NCBI RefSeq assembly: GCF_019175285.1
Contig: NC_056527.1
Span: 116,006,248 to 116,070,247, forward strand
Origin: Sceloporus undulatus
Lineage: Eukaryota > Chordata > Lepidosauria > Squamata > Phrynosomatidae
Reading direction: 5' to 3'
Length of the DNA: 64,000 bases
Shown here: positions 42,906 to 55,400 of the stretch, one piece after another
Layout: every line of letters starts with the position of its first letter
Numbering within the stretch: the stretch's first letter is position 1
Notes under the pieces: generated by a model
Told to the model about the DNA's origin: nothing
The model's input: the letters and a program-made list of their open reading frames with translations, nothing else
Database searches by the model: none
Position numbers and translations under genes: made by a program

Positions 42906-43258
42906 GGCTCAAGTTCAATGGGTTGCAATCATCCACAGCCAGAGCTTGAAAAGGTTACTTTTTTGGACACAGCCCCCAAAAGTAACTTCTCCAGGCTTTG
43001 ATTTCCAGTAGATTTGCTCCTTCCTTTACCCTACTGAACAACCTGCTAGTAAGACAGGGATTCTAGTCCACTTAGCCATGAGAGAAGAATATAAAAAAGC
43101 TTCTATATCTTGAGTGTCTCATTTAAAGTTTGGAATAAAACCCACTGTGGATTCACTGCCCTACTGACATGTGGCCACCAATATGTTGCACCAAGTCTAC
43201 TCTGCTTGGCCTTCCTCAGCCATCTCCTGCTCTGCTAGTTTGCAACTCATTCTCTAAG

Positions 43259-43463
43259 GGTGCATCTACACTGTAGAAATAGCGCAGTTTGACACCACTT
43301 TCAATGCCATGGTTCCATCCTAGGAATTTGGTGTTTTGTGAGGCACCAGCCCTCTTTGGCACCGAAGGCTAAAGACCTCGTGAAACTACAAATTTCATAG
43401 GATGGAGCTACAGCACTTAAAGTGGTGTCAAACTGCATTATTCCTACAATCTAGATGTATCCT
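43259..43463. repeat. Family A MITE, internally shortened
   Basis: ggtgcatctacactgtagaa to ttcctacaatctagatgtat. Confidence 0.8.
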
Positions 43464-43734
43464 AAGTGTTTATTGGGATCAATTGTTTCCCTCCATCCCA
43501 ACACACAAACAGAGGTTTTTAGAGATGTTTCCAATTCCTCCCCTCTAAAGATTATTATGAACTTGTTCTGTCAAATCCTTATAAAGATGAGGGGTTCCTT
43601 CGGTGGGGAGCCCTCCTACACAAACCCCATTGACATGAATGGCCCTTGCCCATTTTGATGGAGCATTCTGCAAAATTGACCACAATATATGAAATTTGTA
43701 GTGTCCTTCTTTCTATGACATCTAGCATTGACTT

Positions 43735-43935
43735 CCTCAGGATACATATCCAGGAGTAGCTGTGTTGGCCATATAGCAAAGTACAATAACATCCAAAATC
43801 CACAAAGCAGTGATACCTTTATCAGACCAACCAAAAGGCCCAAAACACATGTTGCAAACTTTCGAAGCTCCACTGGCCTCTTCATCAAACCCAACTGCCC
43901 AAAAGACATGTGGCAAGCTGTAATGTAAGAGATTG
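43735..43935 (-). repeat. Interspersed repeat, family not named, copy 1
   Basis: Shares caggagtagctgtgttggcc, aagtacaataacatccaaaa and ctttatcagaccaaccaaaa with 46530-46700. Short open frames across it are not genes. Confidence 0.6.
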
Positions 43936-44080
43936 TCTGTGGCAAGCTTTGTCCCTGTTTCTTCATACAAATGGATAACATGAACATAGCTATTTCATAT
44001 TTATAAACTTCAAACCTCTCAGTAAGATCCATCTATTCTGCATATATGGATAAGTATCCAGACTATGTGAAAACTCTCTA

Positions 44081-44323
44081 CAGTCAGTCCTTCATATCCA
44101 TGGATTCTGCATCCACAGATTCAGCCATCCACGGCTTGAAAAATATTCATCCAAAAATCCAAAAAGCACACCTTGATTTTGTTATTTGATATAAGGGACA
44201 CCATTTTACTATCCCATTGTATATAATGGGACTTGAGCATCTATGGATTTTGATATCTCAGGGGTGTGTGTGTGTGTGTGTGTGTCTTGGAACAAAACCC
44301 CAGCAGACACCAAGGGCCCACTA
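44081..44323. mobile_element. Tigger-like MITE, family B, with internal TG repeat
   Basis: Between TA at 44079-44080 and TA at 44324-44325. Starts cagtcagtccttcatatcca, ends caccaagggcccacta. A TG microsatellite (44265-44285) has grown inside. Confidence 0.8.
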
Positions 44324-44698
44324 TATTCTCCTTTCTCAGATTTTCTCTGTTTTTAATGCAACAAAACAGCCCTTTCCTGCGCTGGCGGGTGTTGCCTATT
44401 CCACTTTGGCCCAGGGCTTCTCCCTGGTTTTTTCCTTCTGCTTATTTTGAGTTCCAAAGCATGGTCCAGTTTCAAACACAACAGACTTTCACATGAGTAC
44501 AAGAGGTGCCTTTATTTTCCAAATGACTCATAATGATCTGTTTTTAAAATTAAATTTTCTTTTCCCCCATATCTGCCTGCAGCTCCATTGGGCTTGTTCA
44601 CCATTTTCTTTGAAATACTGATTTCCAGGCTCACATGGGTATTTTAAAACCAATTGTGCCTCATTCTGTGTCTTAGAATAGAATCTGGGGCGTGTTAC

Positions 44699-44970
44699 AG
44701 ATGGGCCCCTTGAGGCGCCATCATTACGCGTGAGGGGTGGCGCTTCCTGCCACGCCTTGCCCCTCGCGCGTAATGAGTGCATCAAAATGGCGGCACCCTA
44801 TACAGATGGACGTGATGCACTGGAAGCAGCGCCGCAAGTGCACGCCTCGTGCCTTTTGCCGTTTTCTTCTTTCTCTGCGAGGGAGCCGCGCTATTTGGCT
44901 GCTGCAGCTCCCTCGCGGAGCAACCGGCAGCGGCGCGAGACTGCCCCTTCTGGGTGGTCTGTAACACGCC
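44699..44970. repeat. GC-rich element with TGTTACAGA termini
   Basis: 272 bp, starting ggcgtgttacaga and ending tctgtaacacgcc. Very CpG-rich inside (ccttgcccctcgcgcgtaat, gcagctccctcgcggagca), in contrast to AT-rich surroundings. Its terminus matches the foldback at 11815-12049. Confidence 0.78.
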
Positions 44971-45530
44971 ATAGAATCACAGAGTTGGAAGAGACCCAAG
45001 GGCCCTGATCCAGTCCAATCCCATTCTGCCATGCAGGAACTCTCCATCAAAGCATTCCTGTGACAGATGGCAGGGACGTAGCTAGGATTTTAGGAAGGGG
45101 GGGGTCCAGACTAAGTGGGGCTTGAGTGCGGCGGCACAGCAGCACACACCATTCATTTTTCTAATGGAAGGGGGGGGGCCCGGACCCCCAGATCCCCCCC
45201 CCCCCCCCCCCCCCCCCACATGGCCGACCCCCCTCTGCTTAAAGACCTCCAAGGAAGGAAACAGCAAAGCAGCATTTTCCACTGTCGAACAGCCCTTCCT
45301 GTCAGGAAGTTCCTCCTAATGTTGAGCAGTAATCTCTTTTCCTGGAGCTTGCATCCATTATTTCATGATCTTGTCTCTGGAGCAGCAGAAAACAAGCTTG
45401 CTCCCTCCTCAATATGACATCCCTTCAAGTATTTAAACAGGGCTATCATATCACCCCTTAACCTCCTCTTCTCCAGGCTAAGCATACCCAGTTCCCTAAT
45501 CTGTTCCTCATGGGATTTGTGGGTTTCCAA
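44971..45530 (-). repeat. CR1 LINE 3' end, split by an AGGGACGTAG element
   Basis: Reverse CR1: atagaatcacagagttggaa, gtccaatcccattctgccat, cttaaagacctccaaggaag, cttctccaggctaagcatac. The CR1 text atggcc...ctctgcttaaag is interrupted by 45072-45217. Confidence 0.8.
45072..45217. mobile_element. AGGGACGTAG MITE, copy 2, nested in CR1
   Basis: agggacgtagctaggatttt then the shared cggcggcacagcagcacaca core; the right end is lost in a run of about 24 C. atggc on both sides is what remains of a duplication. Confidence 0.75.
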
Positions 45531-46529
45531 TTTTTTAATTGTACAGTTTTTAAACATTTTAAAAATTACATTTTACATTGCTTTAACATTGTTTTTGATA
45601 GTCTAATGCCATTTGAACCATGACCTTTGGCGTGCTTTAGCTATATTGTATTTGTTTTAACTTTTAAGCTGCCTTGAGTCCAAGTGTTGGAGAAATAATG
45701 TGGTATAGATTCCTCCTCCTCCTCCTCCTCTTCCCCATCTTAGATTTTCCTATTTCCTCCCAGTCTGTCATATCTACAGAAGCAGAAAGGAGAGATGAAT
45801 TTCCCCCACAACAAGATATCACTGTGAGCTGCTCCTGTTGCAATGCAACGGGTTTTGAATGGGCAATTAGGAGTCATTAGTCTTACAAAAGGCTCGTTTG
45901 CTGAAGAAGAGGAAAACTGCTACAACAGGTTTTCGTGATATGGATCAACACAGCTGCCTGCATTTTGAGATGATTCCCCAAGTACAGGACATGACTGTGT
46001 CCACTGTTATGATGAACACCCAACGCTCCAAAATTTACCATCACACCATTCTTGCCTAGTTCTCTGTATGTTTCATGTCTTGCTACTGGAATGGATGAAA
46101 ATAAATCTTTCCTTTCCTGTGTCGGCCAGCGAGAAGCCCTGGGAAACTCACAAAGGAGACCTGAGGATGAGAAAAAGCCATCTTCTTGCCACTTATTCCC
46201 TGTGTTTGATAATCCCAGATATACCGGTCTGCAGCATGGATGTTCCATTCAGTTGCTGTTAATACCTGCCTTCCATTTGGAGGATATCATGAAGAAGAGC
46301 AGTGTTGTGCGGGCGGGAAATCTTGATCCACAAGTGACTTGGGAGGAGTTTGGCTTAACAAAGAGCAAACCTCACAGAATGAACAACTTCTGCATGCAAA
46401 TTGCATCCATTATTATGTGTCCTTGGAATTCTTGGCTTCCTACTAGCTTAGCTGTTTTTATAACACAATGAACCTCTAAAATACATAGTTGTTTAATCCA
46501 AGGTGGTTATGATGATGATAACTGTAGTT
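45531..46529. other. Gene 2-gene 3 spacer
   Basis: A LINE-like tail (taagctgccttgagtccaag, then TCC repeats) near 45660-45730; the rest is unrecognised and has no lipoxygenase motif. Confidence 0.4.
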
Positions 46530-46700
46530 GAGTCCTATTCAGGGGTAGCTGCATTGGCCATATAGTAAAGCACAATAACATCCCAAATCCACAAAACAGT
46601 GATCCCTTTATTGGACCAACCAAAATGCATAAAATACATGATGATAGCTTTCAAAGCTTTTGAAGTTTTGAAGCTCTTTCTTCATCAGACAAAGTTGTTT
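46530..46700 (-). repeat. Interspersed repeat, family not named, copy 2
   Basis: aggggtagctgcattggcca, gcacaataacatcccaaatc, ctttattggaccaaccaaaa; related to 43735-43935. Confidence 0.6.
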
Positions 46701-46850
46701 ATACTGGGTGACTTTGAGCAAAGTGACACTCTCTCAGCCTCAGAGAAGGACAAAGAGAATCCCCCTCCCCAAACAAATCATGCCAATAAAACCCCGTGAT
46801 AAGTTCATCTTAGAGTTACCATAAGTCAGAAACGACTTGAAGACACACAA
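46700..46850 (+). repeat. SINE, 3' half
   Basis: gggtgactttgagcaaagtg, gacactctctcagcctcag and ataagtcagaaacgacttga. Confidence 0.72.
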
Positions 46851-47867
46851 AAATGAATACAAAAACTGCCTAGCTTTCCCCGCCAAGGAACTGATGGAGA
46901 GACTTCTTTTCAAAAACTGGAGGGCAAGGAATTAATCAGTTCACTTGTTTTTAATCCCAGAAGTCCTTGGGTCCAACCCAAAACCATTTCTCCCAGTGAT
47001 GAATTTAAATGTCTTGGTCTCAGGGGGAGAGAAAGAATAGCAAGGAGGGAGATGGAGGCTCTACCTTGGTGTGGCTTGGCTGTTTATTTGGAGAAGGACA
47101 GGCAGTGCTCATTGGCTGCCATCTCATGGGCATTGCCCCCTCGCTCTGTGCCCCAGGGAGCTAAACCAATACAATGCTCCCCAGAATGTAAGGTTTTGTG
47201 CTAGATTTCAATACCTGTGCTTCCACAGATGCTGCCAGGGCAAACACACCCACTGTGCACCACAGATCTGGGGAGCTACTGGAGGAAATGGTTGCCATAC
47301 AGGAAGAGCTGGTTTACAAACCTCCTGGCACCAAGCCTGAGCTTCATGTCTGGCAGTGCCAGCTCAGATTAGATGCGCCTGGGAAATTGGTGTGGGATGT
47401 GACCTTGAGGCTTATCGTGAAATTGGCATGAAGAAAGCCGTTGCAGCCTCAGCGCTCAGCTGATTCAACCCTGTGACACCAGATGCCACGAATGCCACAG
47501 GAGTGTGATGGCGCCACATCTGGGTAGGGCTTTGAACAGACTAGTATTCCTCAACCATCTTCCTGCCGTCAGGTTTCAGCAGTGAATCATTTGTCCCAGT
47601 TAAGGGTACAGTGATCGCCAGCAGGATACTGGAGGCTCTTCTAGTCCCTTGCTGGTATAATGGTATATTGTTTTCTTGTATCATCCTTTTTTTTCTTTAT
47701 ATTTGAAAGGACTCTACACCAAGAAGAGCTTTGGTTAATGGACAGTGCAAAACTTCAATCACAGTTCAGCACAGTTCAAGTGTAGGCACATTCGTCAACA
47801 CAAATCCTATAGTCATGCTTGCAGTGAAATGCCCAACAAGTATCAACAAACCAGTTCAAGCAGTGAA
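46851..47867. other. Spacer, nothing recognised
   Basis: About 1 kb with no family match; the open frame near 47200-47430 shows no known domain. Confidence 0.35.
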
Positions 47868-48068
47868 GTCGAAGGCTTTCATGGCCGCCATCCATCTTTT
47901 TTTTGTGAGTTTTTTTGGGCTATGTGGCCATGTTCTGGAAGAGTTTATTCCGACGTTTCACCAGCACTTGGCTGGTATTTTCTCTGAAATGCCAGCCACA
48001 GATCTGGTGAAACGTCAGGAATAACTCTTCTAGTACATGGCCACATAGCCCAAAAACCCACAAAAAAT
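47868..48068. repeat. GTCGAAGGC repeat (family D), nearly complete
   Basis: gtcgaaggctttcatggccg, ggctatgtggccatgttctg, ttattccgacgtttcaccag, and the inverted partner gtacatggccacatagccc. Arms pair over about 90 bases. Confidence 0.78.
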
Positions 48069-49650
48069 GACAGTTCAAGTAGTTTCATGTCTCCCAAGAA
48101 ACAGTCTGTGGCAAAGCTAATGGGGTCTTCATGACCTATACTTTCCATCACAGCTGGAAGAGCTTGCCTCAATATTCAATAAAATATTCTGGGGAAATCC
48201 TTCATGTCACTCCAAACTATTGTGAGGACTGTAGTTTTGTTTAGAAAAGGCAAGGAAGCTTGCAAAATAGGAGATGAAGTCATTACAAGAAATGAAAACA
48301 AAAAAACCAGAGATGCCACCTAAAGAGCAACCGCCTGGTGCTAAGAGCCGTTCCATGTTGCAATGGATGGCTTCAGAGGGTGAAAAACTCCCATTCTCTG
48401 GAGAATGCTTTAGCTGTGATTTGAATTCCTGTGTTGGCAGAAGGTTGACCAAAATGGCCACTGAGGGCCTTCCAACACTACGATTCTGGTCTGGGCCTGC
48501 AGGATCCACTGATCCCCACCTGATCTTTGAAGAAAACGTTAAGGCAAAGGTGGGCCATGCCTGTCCCCTTGAGAGCCAAATTCAAATTTGGAGAACCCCT
48601 CATAGTAGCACTCAAAGCGTTGGCAAAGTTTAAAAGAGGGTAGAATTCAGAGACATAGCCATATCAGTCTGGAATATCTGTGTGCAAAAGGATCTGTAGC
48701 ACTTTTGAGACTAACTGGGCGAAAGAGGTTGTAGCATAAGCTTTGGGAGACATGGTCTACTTCTTCAGATGCATGGAGGAAACAGATCAAGAAATTTATC
48801 ACGCAAGGCTCATAAAGTACAATTACAGTATGATAATAGCCGCTGTGACCGGTACTTAGCATGTGACTTTGTGTCTCTCCTATTGGTGTTTTGCATTTCA
48901 ATTGTTGGCAGAGAGCACCTTTCATTGACTTCATACCAAACTTCTCATATTTGGTATGGCGAAACAGAATAAAAGGCAAGTATGGGAAGATATAGGACAG
49001 AAGGTAAAATGACAGCCTTATCCATCCAGAACATGATCCATGCTGCGAGAAGAGAATAGAAAAGTTATTCTCCTTTGGACTAAAGCTCCCAGAATCCACA
49101 AAATAAATGGAGAATTCTGGGTGTTGTAGTATGGGTGCCCTTCAGTGGTATAGTGGGGTCCTGATTTTGAGTTCATGTTAGCTCATGTTTCCTCTTTCTC
49201 TCAGAGTAAGAAGACCCACTGAGTTCTGGTCCCAGGCTTGTCCTCCTTGCAGGAACGTGGCGTGTTGCATGACGCATGAGTGAGCTGGCAATACCCTGCC
49301 TAATTACACCAACAACGTGTTGCACAGTAATAGGTGTCTATCTTCCTATCATCCTTATTGTTTGTGAAGTTGACCCATTTGGATGAAACTGCACAGTACA
49401 TCATTGTTTGCTCAGAAAAACCTGCAAGGACTCCCTGAACCAGGGTTGCAGAATCAAGCCGCTAAACCCACTGCCAGTTCAAACTGAGTCCTGAAGCTGC
49501 TGCAAGATCCCAAACGATTGGGCTGATCTTCAGCTGGTTGAGCAACCATGGTCAACTAGAGCTTATTAACGGCTCTGGCTGGAATTATCATGGGTGACTT
49601 ATGTTTCCATACCCAGCTAAAGTCCTTTCTATGCCATTTCACAAGAGGGT
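48069..49650. other. Spacer with one unnamed repeat
   Basis: 48645-48790 resembles a common reptile repeat (agcacttttgagactaactg, cataagctttgggagacatg). Nothing else is recognised. Confidence 0.4.
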
Positions 49651-50700
49651 ACCCAGTGCCTCCCAGTGGTGTCACAAGGGTTGATGTCACCCCAGTGTGG
49701 TAACCTCTTGTTGTCACCCCCAGGCAAGCAGCCACTCCAGGAGAGACAACATGGGGAGAGAGGGGAGAGGTGGCATTAGGGAAGTGGCAGCAGATAGAGA
49801 GAGGTGCCCACCATCCACCCTGAGCCTCCCTTCCTGGCCACCCTTCCTGTCCCACCTCAGCTACCTGGTACACCCCAGCCAGCTCCTCCACCTACTGTGG
49901 GTGCCGTTGAGGGTACGTTGCTGCCATAGGGCAACCCAGTGGCATCACTAGGGTGGTGCGGAGGGTATGGATTGCACTGGGTGAGACTCCAGATTACACC
50001 TGCTTGGGCCCTCCCCCTGGTGCCATTGCATCGTTCTCTCGAGGAAGGCCGTGTCCCCCATGTTGTCCTGCCCTCATGAGGAGACCAATGAGGTAGCCCT
50101 GAGGGAGATTAAGAGAGCTCCCCATATGCCGTCCCATCCTTATTCCTCCAAGAGCTCTGCCTCTGCACCAGGTGACACTAGGGCCAGGAACACCACTGGG
50201 GCAGCCCCTTCACCCACCCCATCCTCACTATGGCCACCATTTCCTTTTAGGGTTTCTTCGCAGCCTTGGCTGCCTCAGCCAAGAGAGGTCAAGGCAATGG
50301 AGAAGGACGGACAGGAGATGGCAGAAGCAGTGATGTGTTGCTGCTGCCTGGCTGGCAAGACAGGAGCCCACTGGAAGTAGGAAGGGGAGGAGTCTGTGGC
50401 GTCACTAATGCTACTGCCTTGGCACCTCTCTTACCCAGCTGGCCAGCAGCCCTGATGTCCCAGAAGGGTGGAAGCAGCATTGCATCCCTTCAGTGGTCGC
50501 AGCAAATGGAGGGCATGACCAGGTGTCACCCAGTGTGACCCCGTACCTCCCACACACTCCTAGCGATACCTCTGGCTCTGCCGTCCCACACAATTTGGTG
50601 ACAGGAAACCTGGGAAATTTCCTTCCAAGCCTGTTAGTTGTAAACATGAAATTTAGGAATGGTTCCTGGTATATTAATATATTATGCTAGTACAGTATTT
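49651..50700. other. GC-richer spacer, possible large interspersed repeat
   Basis: Segments such as ggtgtcacaagggttgatg, ggcatcactagggtggtgc and caggtgtcacccagtgtgac recur in both orientations, suggesting a repeat with related ends, but I could not define boundaries. Confidence 0.3.
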
Positions 50701-51412
50701 TAGTATTTTTGCATTTTATAACGTTGAATTTTATCATCCATTTTTGATTATATATGTTTGATGTTCTGCCCTTTGGTGGAAAAGGTGTTACAGGTAGACA
50801 TTATTATGATCAAACCATTAAGCTTTATGCATTTCTTACTAACTACAGTTGCTCACAACGTCTCATCCAAACACAGACAGAAAGAAAACACATTTTCCTG
50901 TTTGGGAATGAAGGGTGAAGTCTTAGCTAAAGGGCCTGCTCCCGTCCCAGATGAAAGAGAAATGAAAACATTTTATTCCCTCTCAGTTACTTGGGGAGAC
51001 TGGGATAAGAAACATTTAATCTATTGTATTTGCCTTTAACAAGATGGTGTGTGCAAAACAGAGCGGAGGGTGAGCCCTGGAACCACAACAACTAGTGGGG
51101 GAAGCCCACTATGTACATACACCCCTCGCAGCAATAAATGAATTAACCCTTGCAACCTACTTTTGCCCTTTGGACTCAGTTTGCAGCGACCAATGTAAGC
51201 CAAGGAGAAAGAGGGAAAGTGGGAAGAGGAGAAAGATACTGAGGCATTTTAAAAGCAGGTGAAAAAGTGGAAAGGCAGAGGATTAATCAGGATTTCCCTT
51301 GCCAAATCAGGACAGTCAAAACGTATGGGATCTGCAGTCCAAACAGTAACTTATCTAAGCTCTACTTTTGATTGTTAGGATTTCTTAAAGGTGCCATCTA
51401 CACTAGAAAAGA
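50701..51412. other. Spacer, nothing recognised
   Basis: tttgatgttctgccctttgg at 50756 echoes 28680-28700; otherwise unassigned. Confidence 0.35.
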
Positions 51413-51773
51413 AGTCAGCCCTCCACATTTGCAGCTTTGTGGATTTGATTATTTGCGGATTTGCTTAATATGTTCTCTCTAGGAATCTCTAGGTCTGCCA
51501 GCGCAACACTGCTTGAAACTGACCATAGAGTTGTGCTGGAGAACTTAGAGGTTACTAGAGAAAACACTTCTCTTGGCATGTGTAGGTCCTCCAACATGAT
51601 CCTATGGTCAACCTATGATAGATGTTGACCACAGAGTTGCACTGCTGGAGGACCTAGAGATTCCTAGAGAGATGTTCTCTTAGGTAAAAACATGGTGGCT
51701 TTTTAGTTGTGGTTTTCTCACTTTCACGGTAGTCCTGTGCCCCTAACACCAGCGAATGTGGAAGGCCCACTGT
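51413..51773. repeat. Tigger-like MITE, family C, complete
   Basis: gtcagccctccacatttgca to atgtggaaggcccactg then TA. It contains two inverted TCTCTAGGAATCTCTAGG blocks. Confidence 0.78.
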
Positions 51774-51952
51774 AATGCCATTTGATACCATATCAAGTGT
51801 TGTAGCTCCATCCTATGGAATCCTGGGATTTAGGCCTTTTGCCTTCTATGCCAACTAGTATCGGTGCCTTGCAAAACTACAAATCCAAGGATTCTGTAGG
51901 ATGGAGCCATGGCAATCAAATTGGGTTATCTCTGCAGTGTAGATGCACCCTT
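51774..51952. repeat. Family A MITE, left end missing
   Basis: gtgttgtagctccatcctat to tctgcagtgtagatgcaccc; abuts the Tigger-like element on its left. Confidence 0.75.
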
Positions 51953-52299
51953 AGCTTCCCATCAATTGAGCCATCGCTGTTCTGCCGGGAAGCTGTCTTG
52001 AACACTTGACCTTCCAACCTAGCTGGAAAACGCACCAGGGATATCATGCTTCCCTGTCTACCTGCGTGGATTCCCACCTGTCTCACCCTCCAGGTGTGTA
52101 GGAGTTGGGAGGAGCCTTTTCTCAGAACCTCATGATGACAACCTGAGTCTCCTGCCTGCCTCAACCCTCCTGGGCAGAGCAGTGGGTGAACAGGCTTGGC
52201 CTGTCCCCTTTATATAGACAGATTTCCAGTAGGAGACAGAAGAAAACACCAAATACCCTCTTTTGGGTTCTTCCCCTTCCAAGGGTGCCACAGAGTACC
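51953..52299. other. 5' flank of gene 3
   Basis: Promoter region of gene 3, with the TATA box at 52211. No other motif is assigned. Confidence 0.45.
52211..52216 (+). promoter_or_regulatory. Candidate TATA box of gene 3
   Basis: TATATA, preceded by ccctt, lies 84 bases before the gene 3 ATG. Transcription would then start near 52240, giving a 5' UTR of about 60 bases. No comparable box was seen close to gene 2. Confidence 0.45.
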
Positions 52300-52461
52300 A
52301 TGGCAGCAGCTTCGGTGGCCACCTACAAAATCCGTGTGGCTACTGGCAACTACTTGTGCGGAGGGACCATGGACTCCATTTCCATCACTTTGGTGGGATC
52401 TCAAGGAGAAAGTGCCAAGTTCTCTTTGGACAAATGCGGCCGAGATTTCTCTCCAGGAGAG
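52300..52461 (+). CDS. ALOX15B: Gene 3 exon 1
   Basis: 162 nt, residues 1-54, with [18 protein letters not shown]. Optimal start context ACCATGG; donor gtaagt, phase 0 as in gene 2. Confidence 0.92.
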
Positions 52462-55400
52462 GTAAGTCCTTTGGAACTGGGAAACAGAATCTTTTTTGTT
52501 CCGTACGGAATCAGATCTTCTGTGGGATGCCATATCCCAGAATCCCCTGCCCATGATGGCTGGGGGATTCTGGTGAAACAGGAAAAATTCAAAGGCAGGA
52601 ATCCCTCATAAGCAGATCCAGGATGAACCAAGGATTTTATTGCATATGTAAAACGCAGCCTTGGGATTCATCCCAAACAGGCTGCGCAAAGCAAAAGACT
52701 CCCAGACTTAATCTTTTATAGGAGGTTTGATAGCAATAACATGAAACAGATGTTGACATCTCAGATGCCTTGTAAACACTTTCAGCAGTTACAAGGAAAG
52801 CGGAACAGAAACTTGTTGCAAAAACCTCTAGCCTGGTGATGTTTACCAAGCTTGCTTAAGCAAGCACTCTTCAGCAGAAACAGAGAAGCAAAACTTACTT
52901 GTTAACTTTTGCAAGAGTCATTTAGCTGAAGCCCCATGTATCTATCTAGCCTTACCCTAAATTGCAGTCATAGACAATCATAGTCAAAGCAGTATAAACC
53001 TTCAATTTTCCCTTATCACTGGGACTTGTAGTCCCAAAGAGTCATTTATCCAGCCTCCTCCTCAAAAACTAGCCAATTCCTCCCCTGCAAAGAACAAAAC
53101 AATAATTGCTACTTGCAGCTGTCATAAAGGAGAAAGGAGTTCCACCCACCTTCCTCAATTTTGCTATTTGCAAATGATGTGGCGAAATCATTTATTTTCA
53201 TTCTTTAGGACAATTACATATGCCATCTCTTTCAAGGCACGATGGATTAACCACATTAAAAACATTAAATGCATAGGCTAAAACTATTCAAGCAAATGGA
53301 AAATGCCCCTGTAAGTAATGTAATAATTACAATTTTTTAAAAGAATGGGAAAATGTAATTAAATTTTACTGATTTTAAAATTGCAATTGGACTCGAACAA
53401 TTTGTGGGGAGTTCAGCCCACCTTTCGGAATGAGTTCCATCTTGCGGGGTTGACTGATGGTGTTGGATTTTATTTTATTTATTCTTCCCTAATCTATTTT
53501 AATTTGGCTTTTTGATCAACGCAAGAGAAGTAACCCAAGTGATAAATGCATGCCAGAGATGAAGCAAGGATACTGTATCAGTCTGCAATGGGTGGTTCCT
53601 GCCAGCGGAGCCTTGGTGTGAAATCAAAGGATAATGTATTCTCACCACGTCCCTGTGTTCATCTCTCACATGTCAAGGATGGCTGTGATAAATTGGCAAA
53701 ACATCTGTGATGTTGCATTGTCATCTCTCCCTCAAGCCCTCAGAGGAGAAGGCCACAATACTCCAAAGCAAAATACAGATCCATTAGATTGCAAAACGAC
53801 ATTATGAGATTAAACATGAATCTGATGACGGCTGAACCCTTGCCAGCAATGCAACCTATAACAGAAAAAAGGCTCTAATAAATGCTGGGATCTTATTTCT
53901 TATGTACCAAAGGAAATTCCAGCAGGTTAAAAACATGTATCTGTAGCTATTTCATTCATTTTCCCCTGAATCACAAAAGCAACCTTCCAACACCATCGCT
54001 ACCCGTTTTGACAACAAGACAGTGAAGTGGGAAAGATTGAGGCTGCATCTGCATTACAGAAATAATGCAGTTTGATACCGCTTTAACTGCCCTGGCTCCA
54101 TGCTGTGCAATCCTGGGATTTGTAGTTTTGTGACATACAGTCATCTCTCCATATCCACAGATTTTTTTTTATCCATGTATTTAAACATCCACGAATTGGA
54201 AATATTCCCCAAGAATATGTATTCCAAAAATCAAAACTTGGTTTGGCTATTTTATATAAAGGACACCATTTTATTATGCCATTGTATTCAATGGGGCCAT
54301 AGCATTTTGCTATCCATGCGGGGTCTTGAAACCAAACTCCAGCGTATACCAAGGGTCCATCTATTTAGCCTTCTTTGTCAGAGAGCTCTGGTCCCTCAAC
54401 AAACTATAAATCCCAGGAATTGCACTGCGTGGAGCCATGGCATATAAAGCAGTGACAAACTGCATTAATTCTGCAGTGCAGATGCAGCCTGAGAATGAGT
54501 ATAAGCACATCTGCAACATACATTTATACTCATATGACATATCCTCCAACATTTCACAGATGAAAATCAGGACATGTGAGGCCAAGCAATGTCAGTGTGT
54601 GGTCCAGATGCTGGAAGTTGTCAATGAGTATCTAGCAGTTTGTTTTTGCTTGAGTTGACTGGGAAAGGCAAGATGAAGTTAATGGAGTACAAACCACTTC
54701 TGGACTTTGAACTCAGTTTGCAGCAACTGAAGTAAGCTGAGGACAAAGGGGAAAGAACAGAGGAGGAGAGAGAAGTTGGGACATTTCAACAGCAGCTGCA
54801 AAAATGGATGGCAGAGGATTAACTTCCTGACAGTAAGGGCTGTTCGATAGTGGAATGCACTTCCTCGGAGGGTGATAGAGTCTCCTTCCCTGGAGGTCTT
54901 TAAACAGAGGCTGGATGGCCATCTGTCAGGGATGCTTTGATTTGGATTTCCTGCATGGCAGAATGGGGTTGGACTGGATGGCCCTAGTGGTCTCTTCCAA
55001 CTCTACAATTCTATGATTCTATGATTCTATAATCAGGACTGTCTCTGCAAAATCAGGACCGGTATGCATGGGACAGCATTTCACCTGCTGTTACGGCATC
55101 CTAAGGAATGTTGGGATCTGTAGTTTGCAGAGGTACATGGAATCCTCTGCCTGAGAAGAATAGTTCCGAAACTACAGTTCCTAAGGCAGCCTAAGAAGAG
55201 GGATTGATAATTAATTCAGACTACTTTGGGAGCTCTAGTTTAGGGAGGTGTACAAAAGTAGTGGTTCTCAGACCCTAACCTTCCAGATTTTTTGGAGTTC
55301 AACTCCCAGAATCCATAGGCATACGGCCAAAGCTCAAGAATCTTAGGTGTTGAAGTCCCAGTTTTCTGGAGAACCAGTTTGATGAGAGGCAGAGCTCTCT

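Noticed and set aside
43616-44032. 138-codon open frame on the - strand
   Set aside because: It lies across an interspersed repeat also seen at 46530-46700.
44683-44978. atagaatc on both sides of the GC-rich element as an 8-bp duplication
   Set aside because: The left copy is three bases off the element end, and the flanking CR1 terminus itself contains repeated ATAGAATC.
48647-49099. 150-codon open frame on the - strand
   Set aside because: No domain or conservation signal that I recognise, and part of it overlaps an interspersed repeat.
52186-52299. Upstream in-frame ATG for gene 3 at 52186
   Set aside because: It lies upstream of the TATA box, has no counterpart in gene 2, and ATG 52300 has an optimal context.
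52210-52631. Open frames on the - strand over gene 3 exon 1
   Set aside because: Shadows of the coding exon; the + strand frame has the PLAT signature and correct splice donor.
52625-53200. Possible LTR or other old insertion in gene 3 intron 1
   Set aside because: No paired ends, primer site or coding remnant seen; likewise 15760-16300. Left unassigned.
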